Source: Medicago truncatula
Lineage: Eukaryota > Streptophyta > Magnoliopsida > Fabales > Fabaceae
Length of the DNA stretch: 64,000 nucleotides
Assembly (NCBI RefSeq): GCF_003473485.1
Contig: NC_053048.1
Location: forward strand, 48,481,755 to 48,545,754
Direction: 5' to 3'
Below the pieces are notes generated by a model, which saw only the letters and a program-made list of their open reading frames with translations, ran no database searches and had not been told where the DNA came from. The translations under genes and the position numbers were made by a program. This document shows positions 46,901 through 57,336 of the stretch, piece by piece. The number at the start of each line of letters is the position of its first letter. The stretch's first letter is position 1.

Positions 46901-49734
46901 CACCGAACAGTAATAAAAACACTAAAGCTATTACCCACAAGTGGGGAAGGAGTATGGAACTAACTTCTTAGTTATCTTCCATTCACTCTTAATTTGTGGA
47001 GATAAACAATTCGAATTTGAAGTGGTCTTCAACTTTACGGACAGTGACCTGGTAATAACACTTTATTAGAATAAAAGGGTGACAAAAAATTATTTGGTTG
47101 CAAGCAATTACCCAAATGCATATTATCCTAACTACATAAAGGGTGCAAAGAAATTAAAGGCAGGTACAGACTTCTTTTTCGTCTTTGGCGTAACTTTCCT
47201 CCGGGGTAGAATAGGCACAGAAGCACTCTTGGAAGAATTTGAGCTGTTAACCCTTTTTGACGACCTTGATAACACAGTTTACAATATGTATGTTAAAAGA
47301 AAACACCAGAGCAGACCACTATAAAGAGAAAATCAATTCATGGAATCCAAAAAATTGAAACCATGTAAACACATGCATTGGCTAGTGAAAACCAAATACT
47401 ATGCAAAAACTACATATTCAATTGATGTATAGGGTATCTGAAATAGATGTGAATACTAACTTTCTTCTTTTCCTCCCGCGTCTCTTAATTTTTGGAGAGA
47501 TAGACATCTCAGAAGCACAGGATGACTTGGAGACCAACACTGGTCTAGGAGACCTGAAATATTGATATAAAATGATAAAAGAATGTATAAATTGGAGAGG
47601 AGAAAAGGGAGGTCTTGGACACTGTTAGACTGTTTATTTTTATTATTATTAAATAAATATAATATGTATAATAGCAATCATGGCAGTTATTATGTAATAA
47701 GCAGTTTTTAAGTTAGTTATATATTGTGTGTAAATAAAAGGGAAACAACAGGCTATTATGGGTAAGTTATTTCTACTATATTTCAATGTTCGGTACCGGT
47801 TTCTATCAGACAAGTCTCATTGCACCTTTCATATGGTCGCAAGTTTCAACAAATTGAACCTAGCATTTCTCTTAGATTTTGTGCTTAGAGACTAACTCAA
47901 CCTCATAAAACTGGCTTGTAAAGTGAAGATTTATCGAGCCTTATATAAGCACGCTATATATCTAGGCAATGCGGGACTAAACACACTTCCTCGCACCCAG
48001 CAGCATGATGGTGTCAGAGGCTGTAATAAAGGCATCTCAAAGTTGACACAATTAAGGCAACTAGGTAACTACAATTAAGATAGACTCTAATACCATCTTC
48101 AAACGTAAGCTTAAGATCTAACTCGAACCTACAAAAACATAAGCTTAAGACCTAACTCAACCCTACAAAACTAGATTATATGAGGATTGTCTTAGGCTCT
48201 TAGCCTTATAAGCACTACGTAAACCAATTCTCTAGGCAATGGGGGACTAGACACACACTCTTACACCCAGCACAATTAATGTGTTGGGCGCTGCAATAAA
48301 GGCTGCCCAAAGTTGTTCTAGTTAAGGGCCAAAGGTGTTAGGGGTAATTTGCAATTATGGTGGCTTTCCAACAATTTCCATTTTAAACTGTGACATTATG
48401 TCACTCCATTTCATTGTATTCCTGGACTTAGCTTACAAGACAAATGGCAGAATTAAGTTATTATAATTCTCTACCAACTTTAAATTGGACTTGTTGCTGA
48501 TCCAAAATGAATGAATGTATGTTCACGAGTCATAATTGTTGTGTTCACTGGCATGCAGTAACATGATAAAAACTTGAATAGTGGTAGTTGTATTATACTA
48601 GACTAGATTGCTTGGAATAATATGACTATTGGTCGCAGCTCAATTTTCCTGGATTTTTGTCTGCCATTACTGAATTCTCAATTTTAACAGAACTCATGGC
48701 AGACAAAAATCCATGAAAATGAGAATTCAATAGTGAACCTACTTATAAATGAGAAGAAGAAAAAAAATGTGTGTTAACATTTCTGTAGTATCCTGCTCAA
48801 AATGCGTTGATTGAGCAATCAAAAATCAAATTTATCCAAAATTTCATCATGATGCAGGTCACTCAACATGAGCCAAACTTGGGTAGAAATGGCGAGTACC
48901 TGATTCTTTTGCTAACTACATTCTTCGAACTTTCTTCAGATTTACTTGATTCTACACAAGAACTGCATATAGGTCCCACTCTTTCCATACATGAAGAAGG
49001 GAAACGTCCTATGGGTAAAATAATGATATCAAGAAGCACCCAAGGCAATCGAAAATAAAAAAATTAAATAAAGGTTATTATACACTATCTTCCTATAATG
49101 TTACCACACAAAATCAGGATCACCACCACAAACTGTAAAACTAAAAAATAAAATAATGATGATGATTCTGAATAGCCAGACACAAAGCTCACCTTTGCAC
49201 CTTTTACAAGTAAAATATTTTTCCTCAGGTGGAGAACAAACAATATTTTGAATTGTTGCCTCCAAATCATGCAGGGGAGCTCCCCTGCACGCTCTCAACA
49301 GATCAAGCAGGCTCTTCCCATTTTCAAAGCAAATATACTCTACTGCTCTCCTATATTGCTTGCAAGCATGAATCTCAAATTGGGAAGGTGAAATAACCTA
49401 AGAAAACAAAATAAATGATGGGACAGTCTCAGACCCAATAAACAGATGGGTAAGCAGAGATAGAATTACAACTCACCCTGCGTCCCTCACAGAGACAGCA
49501 CGAGCACAATATTCCCTCATCTCTGATAACACCCCTTAATCCTGAGACCTGTAATAAAAACATGTCAAACTTGCAATACTAAACACAGAGGGCAGAGAAC
49601 ACATCAAAGCAACACTTCATTTAAAAAAAAAAAACAGAGCACCAAGAGCGCCAGTTTGAAGCCTTATTATGAAAAATATAAAATAAACACAGGATCAAAT
49701 TACTAGATGCTCAAAGAGTGGGTGTCTAAATCAG

Positions 49735-49772
<38 letters not shown>

Positions 49773-52639
49773 GTTATGCTAGAAGCCACCCATGAAGGTG
49801 TCTTTTAGCAACCCACACCTCAAGGTGTGATTTCCACTTTTTAGTTATAATTTTGCTAAAAGACACCTTCATAAAAATTAGTTGGTGTCTTTTAACAAAT
49901 GCTAATAGAATAACCTGCTAAAAGGTGTCTTCTAGCAAAACCCTATATATATATATATATATATATAATCAAACATGGTACCTTGTTTCTCTCACAGACC
50001 TACTACTTTAAGCAAGTATGCTAGATGCTAAGGGAATGCCCAAACCTATGGTCTCAAATCTCAAGCTATCCAAACATGGATCAGACTATTTTAGCAGATG
50101 CTACTCTCTGTAGGTCGATTGTAGTGGCCATTACGGTATGCGACAATTACAAGGCCAGAAATAGCTATGCAGTTAATAAGGCCTGTCAATTTTTATCCCA
50201 GCCTCTTGAGAGTCACTGGACAGCTGTATAGAGGATTCTGAGATATCATAGCGGTTCCTTTTGTCATGGTCTACTTTTGCACAATGCTTCCTCTTTTGAA
50301 CCCCTCTCAATCACTACCTTCTCTGATGCAGATTGGGGTGCAGACCCAGATGATGGGAAATCTACATCAGGGTCATGCATATATCTGGGACCTAATCTGA
50401 TCTCCTGGTGGTCCAGAAAACAAACTTTAGTAGCTAGATCGAGCACTGAAGCTGAATCCAGGAACCTAGCTAACACAGCTGCTGAAATGTTGTGGATTCA
50501 ATCTCTGTTGACAGAACTAAGAGTTTCTTTCACCAGTCCTATGCTTTTATGAGATAATTTGGACACAATGTCCCTATCTCACAACCCTGCTTTACACTCT
50601 AAGACCAAGCATATGGAAATGGAAATCTTCTTCCTAAAGGAGAAGGTCATCCACAAGAGTCAACATGTCAGACATATCCCAGCAGTTGACCAATATGCTG
50701 ACCTGCTCACTAAACCCCTGTCAGCTCTAAGATTTCTTCACTTGAAGGACCAGTTACAAGTCTTTGACAAACTGTCACTAGAATAAGCCCCCTAGGATTT
50801 GGAGGGGAACTAATAGTAAAATAGATATAGCTAGACTAGTGATTACTGTGTAACTAACTGCTAACTCAGTACAGAGATTGCCTCTAAATACTTGTCCACT
50901 CTCTCTCCTGTAACTAACTATTGATTCATAACAAATTCAGTTAGATCAGTACATTGATTTTCTCAGTCTCTTCTTCTATCTCTAACCAGTTCTTAGTTTC
51001 TGTCAATGCATGTTCCGGGTGTAACTAATAATGCCTGTTAGTAAAAAGGTTATTGACTAGTAATGCTTCTGCCATCTCCTAATGCCACAGACAATCAGTT
51101 ACTCAACAAGTCCCAAGTAACTTGCCTACTTTTTTCAATAATAAAACCTTAAAACAAGGGATGAGTACGCAGCACATTCGATTATATTTATACCATATCT
51201 TAGAAAGAATTTATCTTCGACACAATAAAAAAAAAAAAATCATCTTCAAAAAGAAAAGAATAAATATGTGTAGCCATTCCATTAATCCACGGTGTTATAT
51301 ATAAATTTAGATAAGGGGAGGTACGCATAAAAAGTCACGAAGATTCATCAATCTCAATTCTAAGCAACGGAAAAATTAATTCCCTTTCCATTTGCACTTA
51401 AACTTTCCTCCTAAAATTCAATAATGAATGCAATGCTACTAGAGTTCGCTTTGCATTTAGAAATTAAATGTATTTGAGTTTATGCACTAAACTTGGAAAA
51501 GCCGCTAATTTAGCTTATGATATGTCTCTAAACTGTTTTTAGTCTATCTATTCTAAGAAAAGTCTTGTCTTAATTATATATGACAGAACTTCACATACTA
51601 TATTATTTTCAATCACTAGATCTTTACCAGTTTATTTCAACGAGCTCATCTAGATAGTGTAAGGAAACAACTTTGAACTTATATGAAAATAATTTAACGA
51701 CATTCCCTCTTCGATCTTGACTAGTTAAAAAAGGTTATACATAACTACTTAATTTTTTTTCCCTAAATGCAAATTCATAACTTGACACTAAGCATTTATC
51801 AAAACGAAGTTACAAACCTTCTTAATACCGCTCACATAAACCACAGAGACACCATCGAGTAAACCGGTACGAAAGAGCTCCTTCATTGTTGTAGGCCGCT
51901 TCTTATCAACTGCAATCTTCTTCGACGTCTTCAACTCCATCTTGTTTCTCCGAACAGCTAATGCACCATCAATTTCACTCTCAACAGCAGCACCTTCTTG
52001 GTCTAACTTCGTCACTGTCTCCTCACCGGACCCAGCATTTGCTTTCATAGTTGCAGACCGCATAGTCCGATTGAATGTCCTCCCCACACCATCACCACTT
52101 GCAACTGCAGCACCTTGTTCTTCTAACACATTGACTGTCTCCTCGCCGGATTCAACTTTTTCTTTCTTCGCCGATCGCGTAATTCGCTTAAAACTCCTCA
52201 CCGGAATTGCACCATCACCATTACCAGTTGCAACTGCAGCACCTTGTTGTTCTAACACGGTCACCTTATCCTCTCCGGATTCAACCTTTTCTTTCATCGC
52301 CGATCGAGTAATTCGCTTGAAATTCTTCACCGGCACCTCACCATCACCTTTACCAACTGCAACAGCATCACCTTCACCTCGCTGTTCTAACACAGTAACC
52401 GTTTCCTCACCGGTTTCAACCTTCGATTTCGTGGCCGATCTCGTAATCCTCCTAAACGTCGGCGTCGCCCTCACCGGAACCTCACGAGACTCGCTCTTCA
52501 CATCCTCCTTCACCTCGGCATCTTCCTTGAATCTCTTGGCATGAATTTCCTCGGAAGAAGTAGTAGACGAATTGAGAGACCTCTTAGCTCGAGTATAAAC
52601 AATGCAACCATTCACCATAGAAATTTTTCGTGCATCCAT
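40961..52639 (-). CDS. Tify/PHD-finger/GNAT acetyltransferase-like chromatin protein (IDM1-like)
   Basis: Twenty exons, all bounded by GT-AG in compatible phase, give about 969 residues: 52639-51818, 49548-49477, 49397-49193, 49008-48900, 47553-47461, 47264-47136, 47048-46965, 46859-46778, 46706-46647, 46548-46496, 46371-46205, 45272-45062, 44884-44827, 44662-44606, 44510-44265, 41949-41885, 41790-41734, 41645-41552, 41386-41246, 41065-40961. Exon 6 needs a GTAGTT donor and is the least sure. Residues 45-235 hold four repeats of an [20 protein letters not shown] unit. A Tify-like block ([27 protein letters not shown]) follows, then a second one ([17 protein letters not shown]). PHD finger 1 spans about 604-643 ([16 protein letters not shown]), PHD 2 about 692-747. 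A GNAT domain covers about 795-950 with QHGKGY as acetyl-CoA loop. Such proteins bind histone tails in the nucleus; acetylation of H3 is known for IDM1. No break is seen. Confidence 0.88.
42040..42240 (-). mobile_element. Au-type SINE in intron 15 of the PHD gene
   Basis: On the - strand the 3' end reads gtagggccgaccacactctg, then tgggataagactttgttgtt and further TTG units. This is the characteristic tail of the plant Au SINE (GGATAAGGCTTTGTTGTTGTTG). The 5' half is degenerate and its exact limit is unclear. Confidence 0.7.
43298..43574 (+). mobile_element. LTR and primer-binding site of a Copia-like element in intron 15
   Basis: A unit of 265 bp starting TGTTAAGAG (43298) and ending TTCA (43562) is followed at once by TGGTATCAGAGC (43563-43574), the site complementary to the 3' end of initiator tRNA-Met used by many plant LTR retrotransposons. 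The internal region degenerates within about 100 bp and no second LTR was found, so this is a truncated 5' end. It lies antisense to the host gene. Confidence 0.7.
47885..48310. repeat. Tandem pair of a common legume repeat in intron 4
   Basis: Two similar units about 260 bp apart each contain a taactcaacc start, aaaactggcttgt/aaaactagattat, ctaggcaatg and gggactaaacacac/gggactagacacac, then acacccagca-like ends. They are similar but clearly diverged. They lie within intron 4 (48899-47554). Confidence 0.55.
48644..48719. repeat. Intronic hairpin with 24-bp arms
   Basis: Arm 48644-48667 (from ttttcctggatttttgtc) pairs with arm 48696-48719 (atggcagacaaaaatcc and on) with about one mismatch and a 28-base loop; flanking tgaattctcaatttt and aaaatgagaattcaa strings add further pairing. 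Confidence 0.7.
49771..49943. mobile_element. Stowaway-like MITE inserted in a TA repeat, intron 1
   Basis: The 173-bp segment starts gggttatgctagaagccacc and ends aggtgtcttctagcaaaaccc, matched inverted ends of about 20 bp. It is flanked on both sides by long TA runs (49738-49770 and 49944-49968), which fits a TA target. The interior holds further inverted aaaagacacc/ggtgtctttt pairs. Confidence 0.7.
50030..51010 (+). mobile_element. Copia RNase H fragment and 3' region in intron 1 of the PHD gene
   Basis: The frames encode [58 protein letters not shown] and [16 protein letters not shown], the end of a Ty1/Copia polyprotein. DADWG and TEAE are RNase H landmarks. In-frame stops occur at about 50230 and 50550. 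Integrase and reverse-transcriptase cores are missing. The sequence after 50786 is probably the 3' untranslated part and possibly LTR. It lies antisense to the host gene. Confidence 0.85.
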
Positions 52640-53117
52640 GAGCGATGAATTTGAGAAATTGAGAGGTGAATTGAATTGAATTGAAGGTGATTAACATGAG
52701 AATTAGGGTTTTTGATTTTTTTTTTTACAGAAAAACCTTTTGCGGGAAGAACAAGGAAGGGATAACGAAGTCGAAGACAGTGAGATTTCAGAAGAAGAAG
52801 AAGAAGAAGAAGAAAAAAAAAAATGGTGAAACCGTTATTTTTTACTTAGATTAGATAAATTTTTAGTCCTCATTGAAAAATAAATAAATAAATAAATAAA
52901 TAATATTTGCGTCTATATAAAGTAATACAGTTGATATGTAAAACGGGACCGGTCAAACTAGATTCAATGCAAAGACATGTTAAACCATTCCAAAACTTTT
53001 TGTTCAAAGTTATCTAAAATACAAAAAAAAAAGTTTTTTGTCCATCAAAAATTGTATAGGATCAAAAATTATTTAATATTATAAAAATTTGTCATGTATT
53101 GTTCTGCGAGTGAATAG
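52640..53117. other. Upstream region of the PHD gene with GAA and AAAT microsatellites
   Basis: This is the likely 5' UTR and promoter. A run of GAA units lies at about 52790-52815 and AAAT units at about 52880-52903. No clear TATA box could be picked. Confidence 0.4.
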
Positions 53118-54985
53118 GTAAAACCCCCTGAAATTGTAACTTCCGCCAAAAACTTCCTAACTTTAAAGAAATTTCAAAAAAAACCTAGAATTATCAAACG
53201 TTAGTCAATTACCCCCTCTGTTTGTTTTGGCTGTTAAATCATATGATGTAGCAGTTAACGGTACAAGTGGCGCCTCCACATGGATTGAACCTTATGCCAC
53301 GCCACATGGGAGTAAATGACTTTTTTTTTTTTTTTGCTTTCTTCGTCTTCTTTCTTCCACCTCTTCTTCATCTTCGTCATCAACTTCATACTTTCATCAT
53401 AAAATTCAAACAAACTTATAAAAAATCTAGAAAATGAAATTGAATAACAACAACCATTCCTTCCACCTCTTCTTCGTCTTCATCATCATCTTTCTATTTT
53501 AATTTTTTTATTCACTAACAAGAACAAAAAGTCAACAACAATCAGCTTCAAACGATAAAAAATATTGAGATAATTAATTGATAAAATCACGTGACCTAAT
53601 TAAAAATTTGAGAAAATACTACATGCTACACCAACAATTTCATTCCATTTTTTTAATCTACCACAAATGTTCCAATTTTCCCTATCTTAAGTTGTCGAAA
53701 CGAAGAAGGAGAAACAATCCTTCTTCACCCACATGGTCAACACCTACCTCTTGTCCCTCTTTCCCCTCCTCTCAAACCCAAATTTGGTGTTGTGATTTTA
53801 TATTTGAGTTACTAACAAACAACAACAACAATAGATCAATAAGTTGGAATTTTGTGTTTTTTTTTTTTTATGGCTTTTGTGATGTTTTTGGATAAAGCAG
53901 TGTTATTTGAACATATTTGTTTGACAACAAATAGACAATCATATTTTTATAAGGAAAAATATGTATTGGCACAAAAATCAAAGTAATAGAAAAAGAAAGT
54001 AAAAATATAAGATGAGTATGAGTAATAAAGTTGTCATAATAGTTGTTATAAAATGGTTGTACAAATATCACTTCTCTTTTGGATATGAGTTTTTGGAGGA
54101 TTAACTCATGTTTTGGGTGTAATAGTGTTGTACTTATCACTAATCTGTTTTTTTTTTCTCATTACTACCTTGTTGTTGATGATGGTGGAGGTGTAATAAT
54201 GAGATGATGATGTTGTTGATAGTTGTTGTTTCTTAAAAAAAAATCATTATTTATGAATATTGATGAAGGTGTGTTGAAGATGATGAAGAAGTGGAAGGAA
54301 AAAGATGAAGAAAGCAAAAAATAAAAATAGTCATTTTTATTTGAACATCTATTTGCTTGACAACCAAATAGACAACCATGTTTTTACAAGGAAAAATATG
54401 TATTGGCACAAAAATCAAAGTAATAGAAAAAGAAAGTAAAAATATAAGATGAGTATGAGAGATAAAATTGTCATAATAGTTGTTATAAAATGGTTGTACA
54501 AATATCATTTCTCTTTTGGATATGAGTTTTTGGAGGATTAACTCATGTTTTCGGTGTAATAGTGTTGTACTTATCACTAATCTGTTTTTTTTTTTTCTTC
54601 TCATTACTACCTTCTTGTTGATGGTGGTGGAGGTGTAATAATGAGATGATGATGTTGTTGATAGTTGTTGTTTCTTAAAAAAAATGCATTCTTTATGAAT
54701 ATCGATGAAGGCGTGTTGAAGATGATGATGATGAAGTGGAAGGAAAAAGATGAAGAAAGCAAAAAATAAAAATAGTCATTTACCCCTTTGTGACGTGACA
54801 TAAGGTCCCGTCCACATGGAGGTGTCACGTGTACAGTTAACTGCTACATCATAGAGTTTAACAGCCAAAATAAACGGAGATGAGTAATTTACTAACGTTT
54901 GACAATTTCAGAGATTTTTTTTTTCTAAGTTTCATTAAAGTTAGAGGGGATTTTTGACAAGAGTTACAATTTCGGACGGAGATTG
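53118..54985. mobile_element. TIR element of about 1.9 kb with about 200-bp arms
   Basis: The left arm 53118-53321 (gaaattgtaact, tcaaacgttagt, ttttggctgttaaa, gatgtagcagttaac) is mirrored by the right arm 54774-54985. The arms match over roughly 200 bp with moderate divergence. Between them a unit of about 450 bp is tandemly duplicated (53891-54335 and 54336-54780). No transposase frame is present, and no target duplication could be fixed because the outer ends are blurred. Confidence 0.7.
53891..54780. repeat. About 450-bp tandem duplication inside the TIR element
   Basis: Both copies contain ggaaaaatatgtattggcac, gatgagtatgag, ggttgtacaaatatca, ggaggattaactcatgtttt and gatgttgttgatagttgttg in the same order. 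Their first part is the MITE family also present at 2417-2601, in reverse orientation. Confidence 0.85.
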
Positions 54986-55436
54986 TGTAGCAAATCAACG
55001 AACCCTAAATTTTGTTTTATTATTTTTAACTTTAAAAATCTTAATGATTTTTTAAGACATATTTAGAACTTTTTAAAAAATTAAACTCTAAATATGATTT
55101 TTAATTCTAAATTTTATTATTTTTATCTTGAATTTTGAAAGTTTAAAAAATTATATTTATTTTTATTATATGTTAAAAAATTCTAACTTTTTGTGAAAGA
55201 ACTTTTTATAAGGCATGCAAAAAGCCAATAAAAACATAAAATATTATGGATGATTAAACAAACTTAAATTTAGCAGGTACTAAAACCGCACAGTGAAAAA
55301 CTTGCTAAGGATGTAAACATGTCATTTTTTGAGGACTATGGATAAAAAAAACTAATTTAAAAATAAAGAATATTATTTACTCAAATCAATAGAGCACATT
55401 GTTACAACATAAACTCAAAGCCGACAAAAAAATTAA

Positions 55437-57184
55437 GGCTTAAATATGTAAAAGGTCCCTGTAATTTCGCGCATTTTTTGTTTTCGTCCCTGTAAGTTTT
55501 TTTGTTCTAAAAGAAACCCTGTATTTTGATAACCTTTTGGAAAAGGTCATTGTCGTTAGCTTCCGTCAACAAAAACGCAATGCTGGCTAACGGAGCACAC
55601 GTGGCAGATCATGAGTTGGCAAAGTTGATGAGATGGAATAAGAGATGATAAGTTGTTAGAACACAGGGACTAAAATCAAAAACGTAAATTGACACAGGGA
55701 TGAAATTAAAATAACGAAAACATCAAAATTTAAATTAAAAATCAAACTTTCAGTCTTCTTCTTCCTCTCAAATTTCAGTCTTCTTCTTCCTCTCAAACTT
55801 TCCCTAATCTCTCCCATACCTTGCGCCTTTAAACCAAAATCCATATCCTTCAACAATGTCTTCTAACATGGGTTGGATACAACATCTTTAGTAATATGAG
55901 TTGCTTGTTCTTGTACACAATGGTTTAAGGTTAATACAAATTTATTCTTTTTCATATGAACCACGTTCTAAATTCCAAAACACCATAAAGGTTTCTCCTT
56001 TCGCGGTTTTCCCATCACCCTCTCAACATTTTTTTTGTTCACTACTGTTAAGTGAGTGAGGGTCAAAGAAATAGTTCAGATTTTTCTTTCTTGTTAGGGA
56101 AAAATTGTTGGTGTTTCATATAGAAATTGTTGGTTGATTTTTTAGATTTTGTTGACTAAGTTTATGGGTTTATGGTGTGATTGAGAGAGAAAATAAAAAA
56201 GTTCACATTCCAACACCATAACCAGAAAATAAAAAACCCAGAATTGGAATGTATAAATTGGAATGTGAATTTGATAAATTAGCATGGATTGCAATTAAAT
56301 TAATTGGAATTCTGGATTGAATTGACATGAATTGGAAGTCACTTTCATGGGAATGAATTGGCCACAATTCATGAGATATCTATCATGGCTAATGCATATG
56401 GACAAAAGGCTAGAATTATGCAGAAGTTGGAACTAAGCATTGTGTCTAGTATATGACTTTTTTAAACATAAACATTTGTACGTTATGCAGAAGTTGATGC
56501 TAAGCACTGTATCTAATATATGACTTTTTTAAACATAGGCATTTGTAAATTTGGTTGCTTTATTAAGCGTTCCTAGCCTTTGTTGTGTACATGCTTTGTA
56601 GCTTTGTATACTGTAATAGTTCAGTAGCTTAACAGGAATCAAAAGGCTTGTTTGCAATGTTATAATCAAGGTTTTAATAACATGACACAGTTTAAAAGTG
56701 ACGATACTTTTTAGGATGTTTATAACTATACTTTGTTGCAGCATGGAGAAGCTTTATAAGTTTTAAAATCTGATCATATTTTATCTTGTTGAAGGAAATG
56801 GGTTTTTCCTTCAAGGGCGCAAGTTAACGGGAGATTGAGAAAAATTTCAGAGGAAGAAGAAACAAAGAATAGTGAGAGGAAGAAGATGGAAAGTTTGATT
56901 TTTAAAATTCAAAATTTGATGTTTACTTTTTTTAATTTCATCCCTATGTCAATTTTCGTTTTTGGTTTTAGTCCCTCTCATGCCAACTCATCAACGTTTG
57001 CCAACTCATAACCTGCCACGTAGGCCTCCGTTAGCCACCAAAGCGTTTTTATTGACGGAAGCTGACGGCAAGGACCTTTTTCAAAAGGTTATCAAAATAC
57101 AGGGTTTGTTTTAGAACAAAAAAACTTACAGGGACCAAAACCAAAAATGCACGAACTTACAGGGACCATTTACATATTTAAGCC
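55437..57184. mobile_element. MULE-like non-autonomous element, GGCTTAAATATG family, 1.75 kb
   Basis: It starts ggcttaaatatg and ends catatttaagcc. Inverted arms of about 150 bp share gtccctgtaa, ccctgtattttgataacctt, aaaaggtc, acggaagc and ccacgt blocks. A perfect 9-bp target duplication AAAAATTAA flanks it (55428-55436 and 57185-57193), which fits Mutator-like transposition. The interior contains cttcttcctctcaa repeats near 55750 but no transposase. Confidence 0.85.
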
Positions 57185-57336
57185 AAAAATTAATTTACGA
57201 ACAAAGTCGAATCATACGTATCAATAACATAAAATAGCAAAATACACAAGCCTTAAAATATAATTATATCCAAATGTCTGAAATACTCATATATCTTAAT
57301 TTATAACGTAAACGTCTGCAAATTCATTGATCGGGT

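Noticed and set aside
47455..47677. Frames on both strands between 45 and 48 kb
   Set aside because: These are read-through of true exons into introns or antisense shadows; the exon model explains the coding parts.
43298..51010. The LTR at 43298 and the Copia fragment at 50030 as two ends of one element
   Set aside because: The sequence after 50786 does not match the LTR at 43298, and several intact host exons lie between them.
51942..52544. 200-codon open frame on the + strand
   Set aside because: It is antisense to the repetitive first exon of the PHD-GNAT gene; its Ser/Pro-rich product arises from the complementary strand of the coding repeats.
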